Below, piece by piece: positions 41,541 through 48,740 of a DNA stretch of 64,000 bases. The notes beneath the pieces were generated by a model, which worked only from the letters and a program-made list of their open reading frames with translations, did no database searches and had not been told where the DNA came from. Position numbers and translations under genes: made by a program. Within the stretch, counting starts at the first letter, position 1; the number at the start of each line of letters is the position of its first letter. This stretch comes from Paracoccus yeei ATCC BAA-599 (lineage in GTDB: Bacteria > Pseudomonadota > Alphaproteobacteria > Rhodobacterales > Rhodobacteraceae): positions 25,061 through 89,060 of the forward strand of contig NZ_JHWH01000022.1 of assembly GCF_000622145.1 (NCBI RefSeq). Direction: 5' to 3'.

Positions 41541-42374
41541 TCAGTAGCGGATCGTCGCGTGGTCGCGCAGTTCCTGGACCGGCGGCTTGCCGAAGCCGAA
41601 GAAGTCCAGATAGGCCGGGATCTGTTCGAACAGCATGTCGGTCCCGACCTGATAGCGGCAGCCCTTGGCAGCGGCGGCGGCCAGAAAGGGCGTCATCTCG
41701 GATTTCATCACCACTTCGCCCACGAAGGTCGCGGGGTCGATGCGGTCCACGTCCATCGGCAGCGGGTCGTCCGCGTTCATTCCCAGGGGCGAGGCGTTGA
41801 CCACGATGTCGAACCCGGCCGGGTCCTTCGATCCGGTCTGGACCGTCAGCTTGGGATAGGCGGCGCTCAGCCGCCCGGCCAGCGCCTCGGCACCGGCGGC
41901 ATTCGGGTCGTAAAGCGCCAGCCGGGCCGCCCCGGCCTTGGCCAGCGAGGCCGCGATCGCAGACCCCACGCCGCCCGCGCCGACCACCAGGACCGAGGCG
42001 CCCGCGATCTGCTGGCCCTTGCCCAGCACCCCGCCGATAAAGCCTTCGCCGTCGAACATGTCGGCCTCGAGCTTGCCATCGTCGCCCAGGCGCAGCGCAT
42101 TGGCCGAACCGGCGATCTGCGCCGTGACCGACACCCGGTCGGCCAGGGCCACGGTCGCCACCTTGTGCGGCATGGTGACCAGCGCGCCGTGGATGTTCGA
42201 CAACCGGAACACCAGCGGCAGAAAGGCGGCGTAATCCTCGGGGCGGACGCCCATCGGTACCACCACGGCGTCGATGCCGCGATGCGCGAACCAGGGGTTA
42301 TAGATCATCGGCGCCTTGAAGGTCGTCGTGGGATAACCCAGATGCGCGATCAGTTTCGTGGTTCCGCGGATCAT
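41541..42374 (-). CDS. Shikimate/quinate dehydrogenase-like enzyme, probably NAD-dependent
   Basis: 277 residues. The AroE fold is shown by the substrate loop GALVTMPHKVATVALADRVS with catalytic Lys, the ANALRLGDDGK segment, the dinucleotide motif LVVGAGGVGSAIAASLAKAG and C-terminal GTDMLFEQIPAYLDFFGFG. After the second strand the sequence is ALYDPN, with Asp instead of the NRT that binds the NADP phosphate, indicating NAD preference and a catabolic role. A LysR gene is divergent and an MHS transporter follows it, making a three-gene quinate/shikimate-type module. The start at 42374 has an AGGAGG-like site. Confidence 0.88.
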   Translation of the reverse strand: MIRGTTKLIAHLGYPTTTFKAPMIYNPWFAHRGIDAVVVPMGVRPEDYAAFLPLVFRLSNIHGALVTMPHKVATVALADRVSVTAQIAGSANALRLGDDGKLEADMFDGEGFIGGVLGKGQQIAGASVLVVGAGGVGSAIAASLAKAGAARLALYDPNAAGAEALAGRLSAAYPKLTVQTGSKDPAGFDIVVNASPLGMNADDPLPMDVDRIDPATFVGEVVMKSEMTPFLAAAAAKGCRYQVGTDMLFEQIPAYLDFFGFGKPPVQELRDHATIRY

Positions 42375-42453
42375 GCCGTGCCCTCCTGAGGCTTGGTGCG
42401 CGAGCCCCCTGCCGCGCGACTTCAGCCCATGGATCGCAGGCCGGCTTCCTGCC

Positions 42454-42493
42454 GTCAAATATCCAAATTCGCCTGATCGTAACATCATGTTAA
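42454..42493. promoter_or_regulatory. Operator A: LysR-type box shared with transporter promoter
   Basis: This 40-bp block matches 44974-45013 at 32 of 40 positions. At its centre is TAACAT-C-ATGTTA (42480-42492), a perfect T-N11-A palindrome, preceded by GTCAAATATC and GATCG. It sits 106 bp upstream of the shikimate dehydrogenase-like start and 25 bp from the LysR ATG. Confidence 0.8.
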
Positions 42494-42517
42494 CCTGCCA
42501 CAGCAGGGGAGGGAATC

Positions 42518-43450
42518 ATGAGCCAGCTGACCATCCGCCAGGTCGAGGTGATCCGCGCCGTCATGATGGCGGGCACCATCCAGGGGGCGGCGGAACTGTT
42601 GAACGTCTCGGCCCCCGGCGTGTCGCGGTTGGTGAAATATTCCGAGGAATCGCTGGGCATCCGCCTGTTCGACCGCAGGGGCGGGCTGTTCGTGCCGGCG
42701 GCCGAGGCGGCGTCGATCTTCGAGATGATCCACCAGGTGCATCGCCAGATGGACAATCTGAATGGCGCGGTGCGGGCGCTGCGCCAGGGCCAGGACGTGC
42801 GGCTGAGCTTCGCCTCGGCGCCCTCGATCGCGCAGTTCATCGCCGCGCGCGCGATCCGGGGCGTGCGGGCGCGGTTTCCCGACCTCTATATCGACCTCAA
42901 CATCCTCAAGATCGAGGAAACCGTCGACTACCTGCTGCTGGACCGGGGCGAGTTCGTCATCATGAGTTCGGCGGTCGCCAACCCCGCGCTCAGCAGCGAG
43001 CCCCTGGCGACGGGACGGCTGGTCGTCATCGTGCCCGAAGGCCACCCTCTGGCCGAGCGGTCCGAGATCTCGGTCCGGGATCTGGTCGAGGAGGATTTCA
43101 TCGGCATCGACCCCGAGGACCCTTACGGCGCGATCATCGCCCGCCCCTTCGTCGAGGCGGGGATCGCGCCGCGATACGCCATGCGCGGCCGCTTTGCCCA
43201 GACCCTGGTCAGCCTGGTGCGCCACGGCCTGGGCGTGTCGCTGATCGACGAGTTTTCCGTGGCCGAGGTCTATATGCCCGGCATCGTGCGCCGCCCCCTG
43301 GCCGAGCGCGCCGGCATCACCGCCTATGCGGTGACGCGCAAGGGCCGGCCGCTGTCGAGCTATGCCGAGCTGGCCATCGACCGCTTTCGCCGCGAGATGG
43401 CCGCCGCCGTGGCGCGCGAAAGCTGGAGCGACAGCCCCGCGGCGGAATAG
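42518..43450 (+). CDS. LysR family transcriptional regulator
   Basis: 310 residues. HTH: LTIRQVEVIRAVMMAGTIQG and LLNVSAPGVSRLVKYSEESL. Effector domain from about residue 90 (VRLSFASAPSIAQFIAARAI). The HTH and overall layout resemble regulators of amino-acid or aromatic-acid catabolism. Divergent from the dehydrogenase and convergent with the transporter gene, both of which carry the same palindromic box upstream, so it probably regulates both and itself. Confidence 0.93.
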   Translation: MSQLTIRQVEVIRAVMMAGTIQGAAELLNVSAPGVSRLVKYSEESLGIRLFDRRGGLFVPAAEAASIFEMIHQVHRQMDNLNGAVRALRQGQDVRLSFASAPSIAQFIAARAIRGVRARFPDLYIDLNILKIEETVDYLLLDRGEFVIMSSAVANPALSSEPLATGRLVVIVPEGHPLAERSEISVRDLVEEDFIGIDPEDPYGAIIARPFVEAGIAPRYAMRGRFAQTLVSLVRHGLGVSLIDEFSVAEVYMPGIVRRPLAERAGITAYAVTRKGRPLSSYAELAIDRFRREMAAAVARESWSDSPAAE

Positions 43451-43453
43451 GAA

Positions 43454-43477
43454 AAGGCCCCGGCATCCCGGGGCCTT
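43454..43477. terminator. Bidirectional terminator between LysR and MHS transporter genes
   Basis: AAGGCCCCGG / CCGGGGCCTT with a CATC loop, a perfect 10-bp stem, 4 bp after the LysR stop; AAAA precedes and TT follows, so it can serve both converging transcripts. Confidence 0.8.
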
Positions 43478-43502
43478 CCTGGTCTTGCGGGTGGCCGCGC
43501 CC

Positions 43503-44891
43503 TTAGCGGTTGGCCAGGGCCTCGGCGCGCAGGCGGTCGTATTCCGCCTTGGGGACGGGAACCGCGTTCGGCTTGCCCAGGTCCTCCATCCGCACCCGAT
43601 AGGTTTCCCGCGCCGTGAAGGCCGCGGCGGCCGCGATGCAGGTGATGGCGAAGGCGATCGAGCCCACCACCAGCCACACGTTGGTCGAACCGGGGGGCGC
43701 CACGGTCGCGAACAGCGCCGGCAGCAGGGCCGTGATCGTGGTGCCGATGTTCTGCGAGATCGCCATCGACGACACCCGGGTCCGGGTCGGGAACAGTTCG
43801 GGATAGAAGCTGGGGAAGACCGCGTTGTAGCCCTGATAGACGACGCCCCACATCAGCAGCGACATCAGGATCGCCAGCGGCACCGAATGGATCGAGATGG
43901 CATAGAGATAGCCGAAGGCCAGCAGGCCCGAGCCCAGCGCGCCGACGATGATGGGCGGGCGGCGGCCGATCTTGTCCGACAGGTTGCCGACCAGCGGGAT
44001 CACCAGGCAGGCCAGGATGTTGCCCATGACCGGGATCCACAGGTAGACGTCCTTGTGGAAGCCGACGCCATAGGCCGCCTGCACCGCATAGGCCGCGCCG
44101 AAGACGGTGGCGACGACCGGGATCGTGTTCATCAGCGCCATGCAGATCACCCGGATCATGTCGGGCCAGCCGGTCTGGATCGCCTCGATCACCGGGGATT
44201 TCGGCTTGGTGTGGCTTGCCTCTTCCTTCTGGAAGGCGGGGGTCTCCTGGACCTCGCGGCGGATGATCCAGCCGGCGATGATGACGACGAAGCTCAGCAG
44301 GAACGGGATGCGCCAGCCCCAGCTGTTGAAGGCGTCGTCGGGCATGAAATGGGCCAGCGGCAGGAAGACGGCGGCGGCCAGGATCTGGCCGGCCTGCACG
44401 CCCTGCAGCGTGAAGCTGGCGAAAAAGCCCCGCCGGCCAAAGGGCGCGTGTTCCAGCACCATCGAGCTTGCGCCCGAGATCTCGCCCGCGACGGCAAAGC
44501 CCTGCACCAGGCGCAGGATCACCAGCAGGATCGGCGCCAGGATGCCCACCTGCTGATAGGTCGGCAGCAGGCCGACCAGCAGGGTCGAGATGCCCATCAG
44601 GAACATGCACAGGATCAGCACGTTCTTGCGGCCATGCGTGTCGCCCCAGTGGCCCAGCACGAAGGCGCCGATGGGGCGGGCGACATAGCCCACGCCATAG
44701 GTGGCCAGCGAGGCGATGATCGCCACGCGCGGGTTTTCGGACGGAAAGAAGATCTGCGGGAAGACCAGCGAAGCGGCCGTCGCGTAGATGAAGAAGTCGT
44801 AATATTCCAGGGCCGATCCGATCCAGCCGCTGGCCGCGGCCTTGCTGGACTGGCTTGTGTCCCTGGTTTCGCCCATCGACGAAGCGCTCAT
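43503..44891 (-). CDS. MFS transporter, metabolite:H+ symporter (MHS) family, shikimate-type
   Basis: 462 residues, 12 helices. MHS hallmarks: SGWIGSALEYYDFFIYATAA at the start, GHWGDTHGRKNVLILCMFLM in loop 2-3, and LRLVQGFAVAGEISGASSMV. The second-half repeat GNLSDKIGRRPPIIVG is also present. The MHS family includes ShiA (shikimate), KgtP and ProP. With an AroE-like dehydrogenase and shared operator next door, shikimate/quinate uptake is the best guess, though not proven. Confidence 0.9.
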   Translation of the reverse strand: MSASSMGETRDTSQSSKAAASGWIGSALEYYDFFIYATAASLVFPQIFFPSENPRVAIIASLATYGVGYVARPIGAFVLGHWGDTHGRKNVLILCMFLMGISTLLVGLLPTYQQVGILAPILLVILRLVQGFAVAGEISGASSMVLEHAPFGRRGFFASFTLQGVQAGQILAAAVFLPLAHFMPDDAFNSWGWRIPFLLSFVVIIAGWIIRREVQETPAFQKEEASHTKPKSPVIEAIQTGWPDMIRVICMALMNTIPVVATVFGAAYAVQAAYGVGFHKDVYLWIPVMGNILACLVIPLVGNLSDKIGRRPPIIVGALGSGLLAFGYLYAISIHSVPLAILMSLLMWGVVYQGYNAVFPSFYPELFPTRTRVSSMAISQNIGTTITALLPALFATVAPPGSTNVWLVVGSIAFAITCIAAAAAFTARETYRVRMEDLGKPNAVPVPKAEYDRLRAEALANR

Positions 44892-44973
44892 GTGAAACCT
44901 CCCTGATGTGGCGCCGCCTGGTCCCCCGCGCGCCGGATCACTGGCGTCAGAAATCCGTCGAACAGGCCCTTAC

Positions 44974-45013
44974 GTCAAATATCATGTTTCACGAGATCGT
45001 AACATGATGTTAA
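44974..45013. promoter_or_regulatory. Operator B: LysR-type box upstream of the MHS transporter
   Basis: Matches operator A at 32 of 40 positions; core TAACAT-G-ATGTTA (45000-45012). It is 109 bp upstream of the transporter start, the same distance as operator A from the dehydrogenase start. The remaining 45014-45149 shows no coding frame or other signal I can support. Confidence 0.8.
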
Positions 45014-45149
45014 TTTTTATGCGCCAAACCCAGGCCCGAGGCATGGCGCACAGCCGCTTGCCGCGCCGGCGCCAGACGCCTGATCGCGCGGTCGGCGGCA
45101 GTCCGCCTTCGGGGCCGGAACGGCCGCCGCGTCGAACGTCGCCCTCTCT

Positions 45150-45177
45150 TTGCCTTGGGGGCGGTCTGGGCTAGCTT
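45150..45177 (+). promoter_or_regulatory. Candidate promoter of the phosphatase-smpB unit
   Basis: TTGCCT (45150-45155), 16-bp spacer, TAGCTT (45172-45177), about 43 bp before the phosphatase ATG. Matches the alphaproteobacterial housekeeping pattern only partly. Confidence 0.4.
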
Positions 45178-45219
45178 GCGCCGGTTGGGGCAGGTCTTGC
45201 CCGTGGTAAGAGGTTAATC

Positions 45220-45702
45220 ATGGACCGTCCGTCGGTGCTCTTCGTCTGTCTGGGCAATATCTGCCGCTCTCCGCTTGCCGAAGGGGTCATGCGTGAAGCC
45301 GCCGAGCTTCGCGGGATCGAGGTTCGAATCGATTCGGCCGGGACCGGCGACTGGCATGTCGGGTCCGAACCCGACCGGCGCGCCCAGGCGGTGGCGGCGC
45401 GCCACGGCATCAACATTTCGCGCCTGCGCGCGCGCCAGGTCAGGCCCGACGACTTCCGCAGCTTCGACCACATCGTCGCGATGGACAATGAAAACCTGGC
45501 CGGGCTGCGGGCCGTGGCGCCCCCCGATGCGCGGGCCCGGTTGTCCCTGCTGATGGACCATGTCCCCGGCCGCGAAGGCCAGCCCGTCGCCGACCCCTAT
45601 TTCGGCGATGCGGCCGGGTTCGACGCGACCTGGCAGGACGTGACCCTGGGGGTCGAGGCGCTGCTGGAACGGCTGGCCGGGGAAATGGCCGGGGGGCGCT
45701 GA
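45220..45702 (+). CDS. Low-molecular-weight protein tyrosine phosphatase
   Basis: 160 residues. The catalytic P-loop is VLFVCLGNICRSPLAEGVMR (CX5R-S), and the general acid Asp is in VADPYFGDAAGF. It resembles the eukaryotic-like LMW-PTP branch rather than arsenate reductase, which would keep extra redox cysteines. Dephosphorylates tyrosine-phosphorylated proteins; partner kinase not in the window. 39 bp before smpB. Confidence 0.93.
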   Translation: MDRPSVLFVCLGNICRSPLAEGVMREAAELRGIEVRIDSAGTGDWHVGSEPDRRAQAVAARHGINISRLRARQVRPDDFRSFDHIVAMDNENLAGLRAVAPPDARARLSLLMDHVPGREGQPVADPYFGDAAGFDATWQDVTLGVEALLERLAGEMAGGR

Positions 45703-45741
45703 CTTTACTTTGCGGGGCCCGCCCCCTATCTCTGCCCGATC

Positions 45742-46212
45742 ATGGCCACGAAATCCGATCCCAATTACAAGATCATCGCCGAAAACCGCCGGGCGCGGTT
45801 CGATTACTTCATCGAAAGCGACCTCGAGGTCGGCATCGTCCTGACCGGCTCCGAGGTGAAATCCCTGCGCACGGGCCAGTCGAACATCGCCGAAAGCTAT
45901 GCCTCGGTCGAGGGGGGCGAGCTGTGGCTGATCAACGCCTATATCGCCGCCTACAAGCAGGCCGGCGTCTTTGGCCACGAAGAACGGCGGCGGCGCAAGC
46001 TGCTGGTGTCGCGCAAGGAACTGGCGCGGCTATGGCAGGCCATCGGGCGCGAGGGGATGACGCTGGTGCCGCTGGTCATGTATTTCAACGACCGTGGCAT
46101 GGTGAAGCTGAAGATCGGCGTCGCCAAGGGCAAGAAAAACCACGACAAGCGCGAAACCGACGCCAAGCGCGACTGGAACCGCCAGAAACAGCGGCTTCTG
46201 AAGCAGGGCTAG
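45742..46212 (+). CDS. smpB: SsrA-binding protein SmpB
   Basis: 156 residues. [20 protein letters not shown], then [40 protein letters not shown], and a basic C-terminal tail ([20 protein letters not shown]) that mimics mRNA in the decoding centre. Partners tmRNA in ribosome rescue. No ssrA gene was recognised nearby. Confidence 0.97.
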   Translation: MATKSDPNYKIIAENRRARFDYFIESDLEVGIVLTGSEVKSLRTGQSNIAESYASVEGGELWLINAYIAAYKQAGVFGHEERRRRKLLVSRKELARLWQAIGREGMTLVPLVMYFNDRGMVKLKIGVAKGKKNHDKRETDAKRDWNRQKQRLLKQG

Positions 46213-46287
46213 ACCTTCCGACCATTGCAGGGGCCTGCCCCGCCGGTTACATGGGGGGCGCTTTCGCGTCTACCGGAGGGAGGGGCC

Positions 46288-47148
46288 ATGACCACCGATT
46301 CAGACGATCCCAGGACGCTGGTCTCGACCGCATGGCTGGCGGCGCATCTGAACGATCCCGACCTGCGGGTGATCGACGCGACATGGTTCCTGGAACCCGG
46401 CCGCGACGCCCGCGCGGAATACGAGGCCGCCCATATCCCCGGCGCGCGGTTCTTTGACCTGGACGCCATCGCCGACGGCCGCAGCGGCCTGCCGCATATG
46501 GCCCCCCAGCCCGAGATGTTCGTCAGCCGGATGCGCGCCATGGGCATCGGCGACGGCCATCAGGTCGTGGTCTATGACAATTCGCCGGTGCATTCGGCGG
46601 CGCGGGTCTGGTGGACCTTCCGCCTGATGGGCAAGCAGGATGTCGCGGTGCTGGACGGCGGGCTTGCCAAATGGCTGGCAGAGGGCCGCGAGACCGAGGA
46701 CATGCCCCCCGTCCTGCGCGACCGCCACATCACCGTGCAGCGCCAGGCGGGGCTGGTGCGCGACGTGACCCAGGTCGCCGCCGCCAGCAAGCTTGGCAGC
46801 CACGAGATCGTCGATGCGCGGGGCGAGGCACGCTTTCGCGGCGAGGCGCCCGAGCCGCGCGCCGGCCTGCGCTCGGGCCATATCCCGGGCGCGCGCAACC
46901 TGCCCTTCGGCCGGCTGTTTCGCGACGACGGCACGATGAAGGACCCCGACGCGCTGCGCGCCGAATTCACCGCTGCCGGGGTCGACCTGACGCGGCCGGT
47001 CATCACCACCTGCGGATCGGGCGTGACCGCGGCCATCCTGTTCCTGGCGCTCGACCGGATCGGGCACCGGGACCATTCGCTTTACGACGGAAGCTGGGCC
47101 GAATGGGGCAGCTTCCCGGACCTTAAAATCGCAACCGGAGATGCGTGA
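46288..47148 (+). CDS. sseA: 3-mercaptopyruvate/thiosulfate sulfurtransferase
   Basis: 286 residues with two rhodanese domains. The N-terminal inactive domain begins STAWLAAHLNDPDLRVIDAT. The C-terminal catalytic loop is ITTCGSGVTAAILFLAL; CGSGVT is the mercaptopyruvate sulfurtransferase signature (thiosulfate rhodaneses have CRKGVT). Transfers sulfur from 3-mercaptopyruvate to acceptors such as thioredoxin or cyanide. ATG at 46288 follows GGAGGGAGGGG. Its TGA directly abuts the next ATG, so it is cotranscribed with the aromatic aminotransferase, which can make mercaptopyruvate from cysteine. Confidence 0.94.
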   Translation: MTTDSDDPRTLVSTAWLAAHLNDPDLRVIDATWFLEPGRDARAEYEAAHIPGARFFDLDAIADGRSGLPHMAPQPEMFVSRMRAMGIGDGHQVVVYDNSPVHSAARVWWTFRLMGKQDVAVLDGGLAKWLAEGRETEDMPPVLRDRHITVQRQAGLVRDVTQVAAASKLGSHEIVDARGEARFRGEAPEPRAGLRSGHIPGARNLPFGRLFRDDGTMKDPDALRAEFTAAGVDLTRPVITTCGSGVTAAILFLALDRIGHRDHSLYDGSWAEWGSFPDLKIATGDA

Positions 47149-48333
47149 ATGCTGGGCAATCTGAAACCGCAGGCCCCCGACAAGATCCTGGCCCTGATGG
47201 GCGAGTTCAAGGCCGATCCCCGCCAGGGCAAGATCGACCTGGGCGTGGGCGTCTACAAGGATGCGACCGGCCACACCCCCATCATGCGCGCCGTCCGCGC
47301 CGCCGAGAGCCGCATGCTGGAAACCGAAACGACCAAGACTTATGCCGGCCTCGCCGGCGAGCCCGAGTTCCAGAAGGCCATGGCCGAACTGATTCTGGGC
47401 GACGGCTACAAGGCCGAGACCACCGCCGCGCTGGCGACCGTCGGCGGCACCGGCGCGATCCGGCAGGCGCTGGAACTGGCGCGGATGGCGAACCCGGACC
47501 TGCGGGTCTTCGTCAGCGATCCGACCTGGCCGAACCACATCTCGATCATGAACTTCATGGGCCTGCCGCAGGTCAGCTACCGCTATTTCGACAACGACAC
47601 CCGCGGCGTCGATTTCGAGGCGATGAAGGCCGACATCTCGGATGCGAAAAAGGGCGACGTGGTGCTGCTGCACGGCTGCTGCCACAACCCGACCGGCGCC
47701 AACCTGACGCTGGAGCAATGGGCCGAGGTCGCCGCGATCCTGGAAAAGACCGGCGCGACGCCCCTGATCGACCTGGCCTATCAGGGCTTCGGCGACGGGC
47801 TGGAAGAGGACGCGGCCGGCACCCGGCTGATCGCATCCCGCATCCCCGAGGTGCTGATCGCGGCATCGTGCAGCAAGAACTTCGGCATCTATCGCGAACG
47901 CACCGGCTGCCTTCTGGCGCTGTGCACCGACAAGGCGACCAAGGACCTGGCGCAGGGCGCGATGGCCTTCCTGAACCGCCAGACCTATTCCTTCCCGCCC
48001 TTCCACGGCGCCAAGATCGTCTCGACCATCCTGACCGATGCGGACCTGCGGGCCGACTGGATGGCAGAGCTTGAGGAGGTGCGCGGCGGCATGCTGAAGC
48101 TGCGCGAGCAGCTGGCCCGCGAACTGCGCGACCTGTCCGGCTCGGATCGCTTCGGCTTCATCGCCGAACACCGCGGCATGTTTTCGCGCCTGGGCGCCAC
48201 GCCCGAGCAGGTCGCCCGGATGAAAGAGGAATTCGGCATCTACATGGTGGGCGATTCGCGGCTGAACATCGCCGGGCTGAACGAATCCACCATCCCGGTC
48301 CTCGCCCGCGCCATCATCGAAGCGGGCGTTTGA
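47149..48333 (+). CDS. Aromatic amino acid aminotransferase (TyrB/AspC-like, class I)
   Basis: 394 residues of the E. coli AspC/TyrB-type subgroup. Start MLGNLKPQAPDKILALMGEF; GKIDLGVGVYKDATGHTPIM; the aspartate in HGCCHNPTGANLTLEQW and LIDLAYQGFGDGLEEDAAGT; PLP-Lys in LIAASCSKNFGIYRERTGCL with the following Arg contacts. Transaminates aspartate and aromatic amino acids. Begins at the base after the sseA stop. Confidence 0.92.
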   Translation: MLGNLKPQAPDKILALMGEFKADPRQGKIDLGVGVYKDATGHTPIMRAVRAAESRMLETETTKTYAGLAGEPEFQKAMAELILGDGYKAETTAALATVGGTGAIRQALELARMANPDLRVFVSDPTWPNHISIMNFMGLPQVSYRYFDNDTRGVDFEAMKADISDAKKGDVVLLHGCCHNPTGANLTLEQWAEVAAILEKTGATPLIDLAYQGFGDGLEEDAAGTRLIASRIPEVLIAASCSKNFGIYRERTGCLLALCTDKATKDLAQGAMAFLNRQTYSFPPFHGAKIVSTILTDADLRADWMAELEEVRGGMLKLREQLARELRDLSGSDRFGFIAEHRGMFSRLGATPEQVARMKEEFGIYMVGDSRLNIAGLNESTIPVLARAIIEAGV

Positions 48334-48345
48334 CGCCCTGCGGTG

Positions 48346-48374
48346 CGGGCCGCCGCCGCAAGGCAGGCGGCCCG
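48346..48374. terminator. Terminator hairpin after the aromatic aminotransferase gene
   Basis: CGGGCCGCC / GGCGGCCCG with an 11-nt loop, followed by TTT, between convergent genes. Confidence 0.65.
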
Positions 48375-48385
48375 TTTCCTGCCGG

Positions 48386-48718
48386 TCAGGACCGGGGGCC
48401 CAGCTTGCGCTCGATATAGGCGCGCAGGTCCTCGATCTCGGCGCGGGCCTCCTTCAGCGCGTCCTGCGCGGCACTCGCCTCGGCCTCGACGGCGCCCAGC
48501 CGGGCGACCAGGTCCGCCTCGCGCGCCTCCAGCGTGCCGATCGCGCGGTCGCGCGCGTCTTCGGCATCGTGCAGCTGCCGGGCCATGCCCTCCAGCGCGC
48601 CCAGGTCGGCCTTGCTGCTGCGGCCCAGGCGATGGACCACCCAGCTTGCGAACCAGCCCAGCAGGAAGGCCGCGAACAGGATGATCGCGGTCGCGATGAT
48701 GAATTCGTTGCGGTTCAT
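48386..48718 (-). CDS. Membrane-anchored coiled-coil protein of unknown function
   Basis: 110 residues. MNRNEFIIATAIILFAAFLL starts one N-terminal membrane helix (about residues 6-28). From residue 35 onward the chain is an Ala/Glu/Arg-rich coiled coil (DAEDARDRAIGTLEAREADL) ending KLGPRS. ATG at 48718 is 22 bp after the OmpA-family gene, so the two are likely one transcript, suggesting an envelope role. No catalytic motif is seen. Confidence 0.75.
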   Translation of the reverse strand: MNRNEFIIATAIILFAAFLLGWFASWVVHRLGRSSKADLGALEGMARQLHDAEDARDRAIGTLEAREADLVARLGAVEAEASAAQDALKEARAEIEDLRAYIERKLGPRS

Positions 48719-48740
48719 GGCCGGTCCTTTCCGCTGATCC

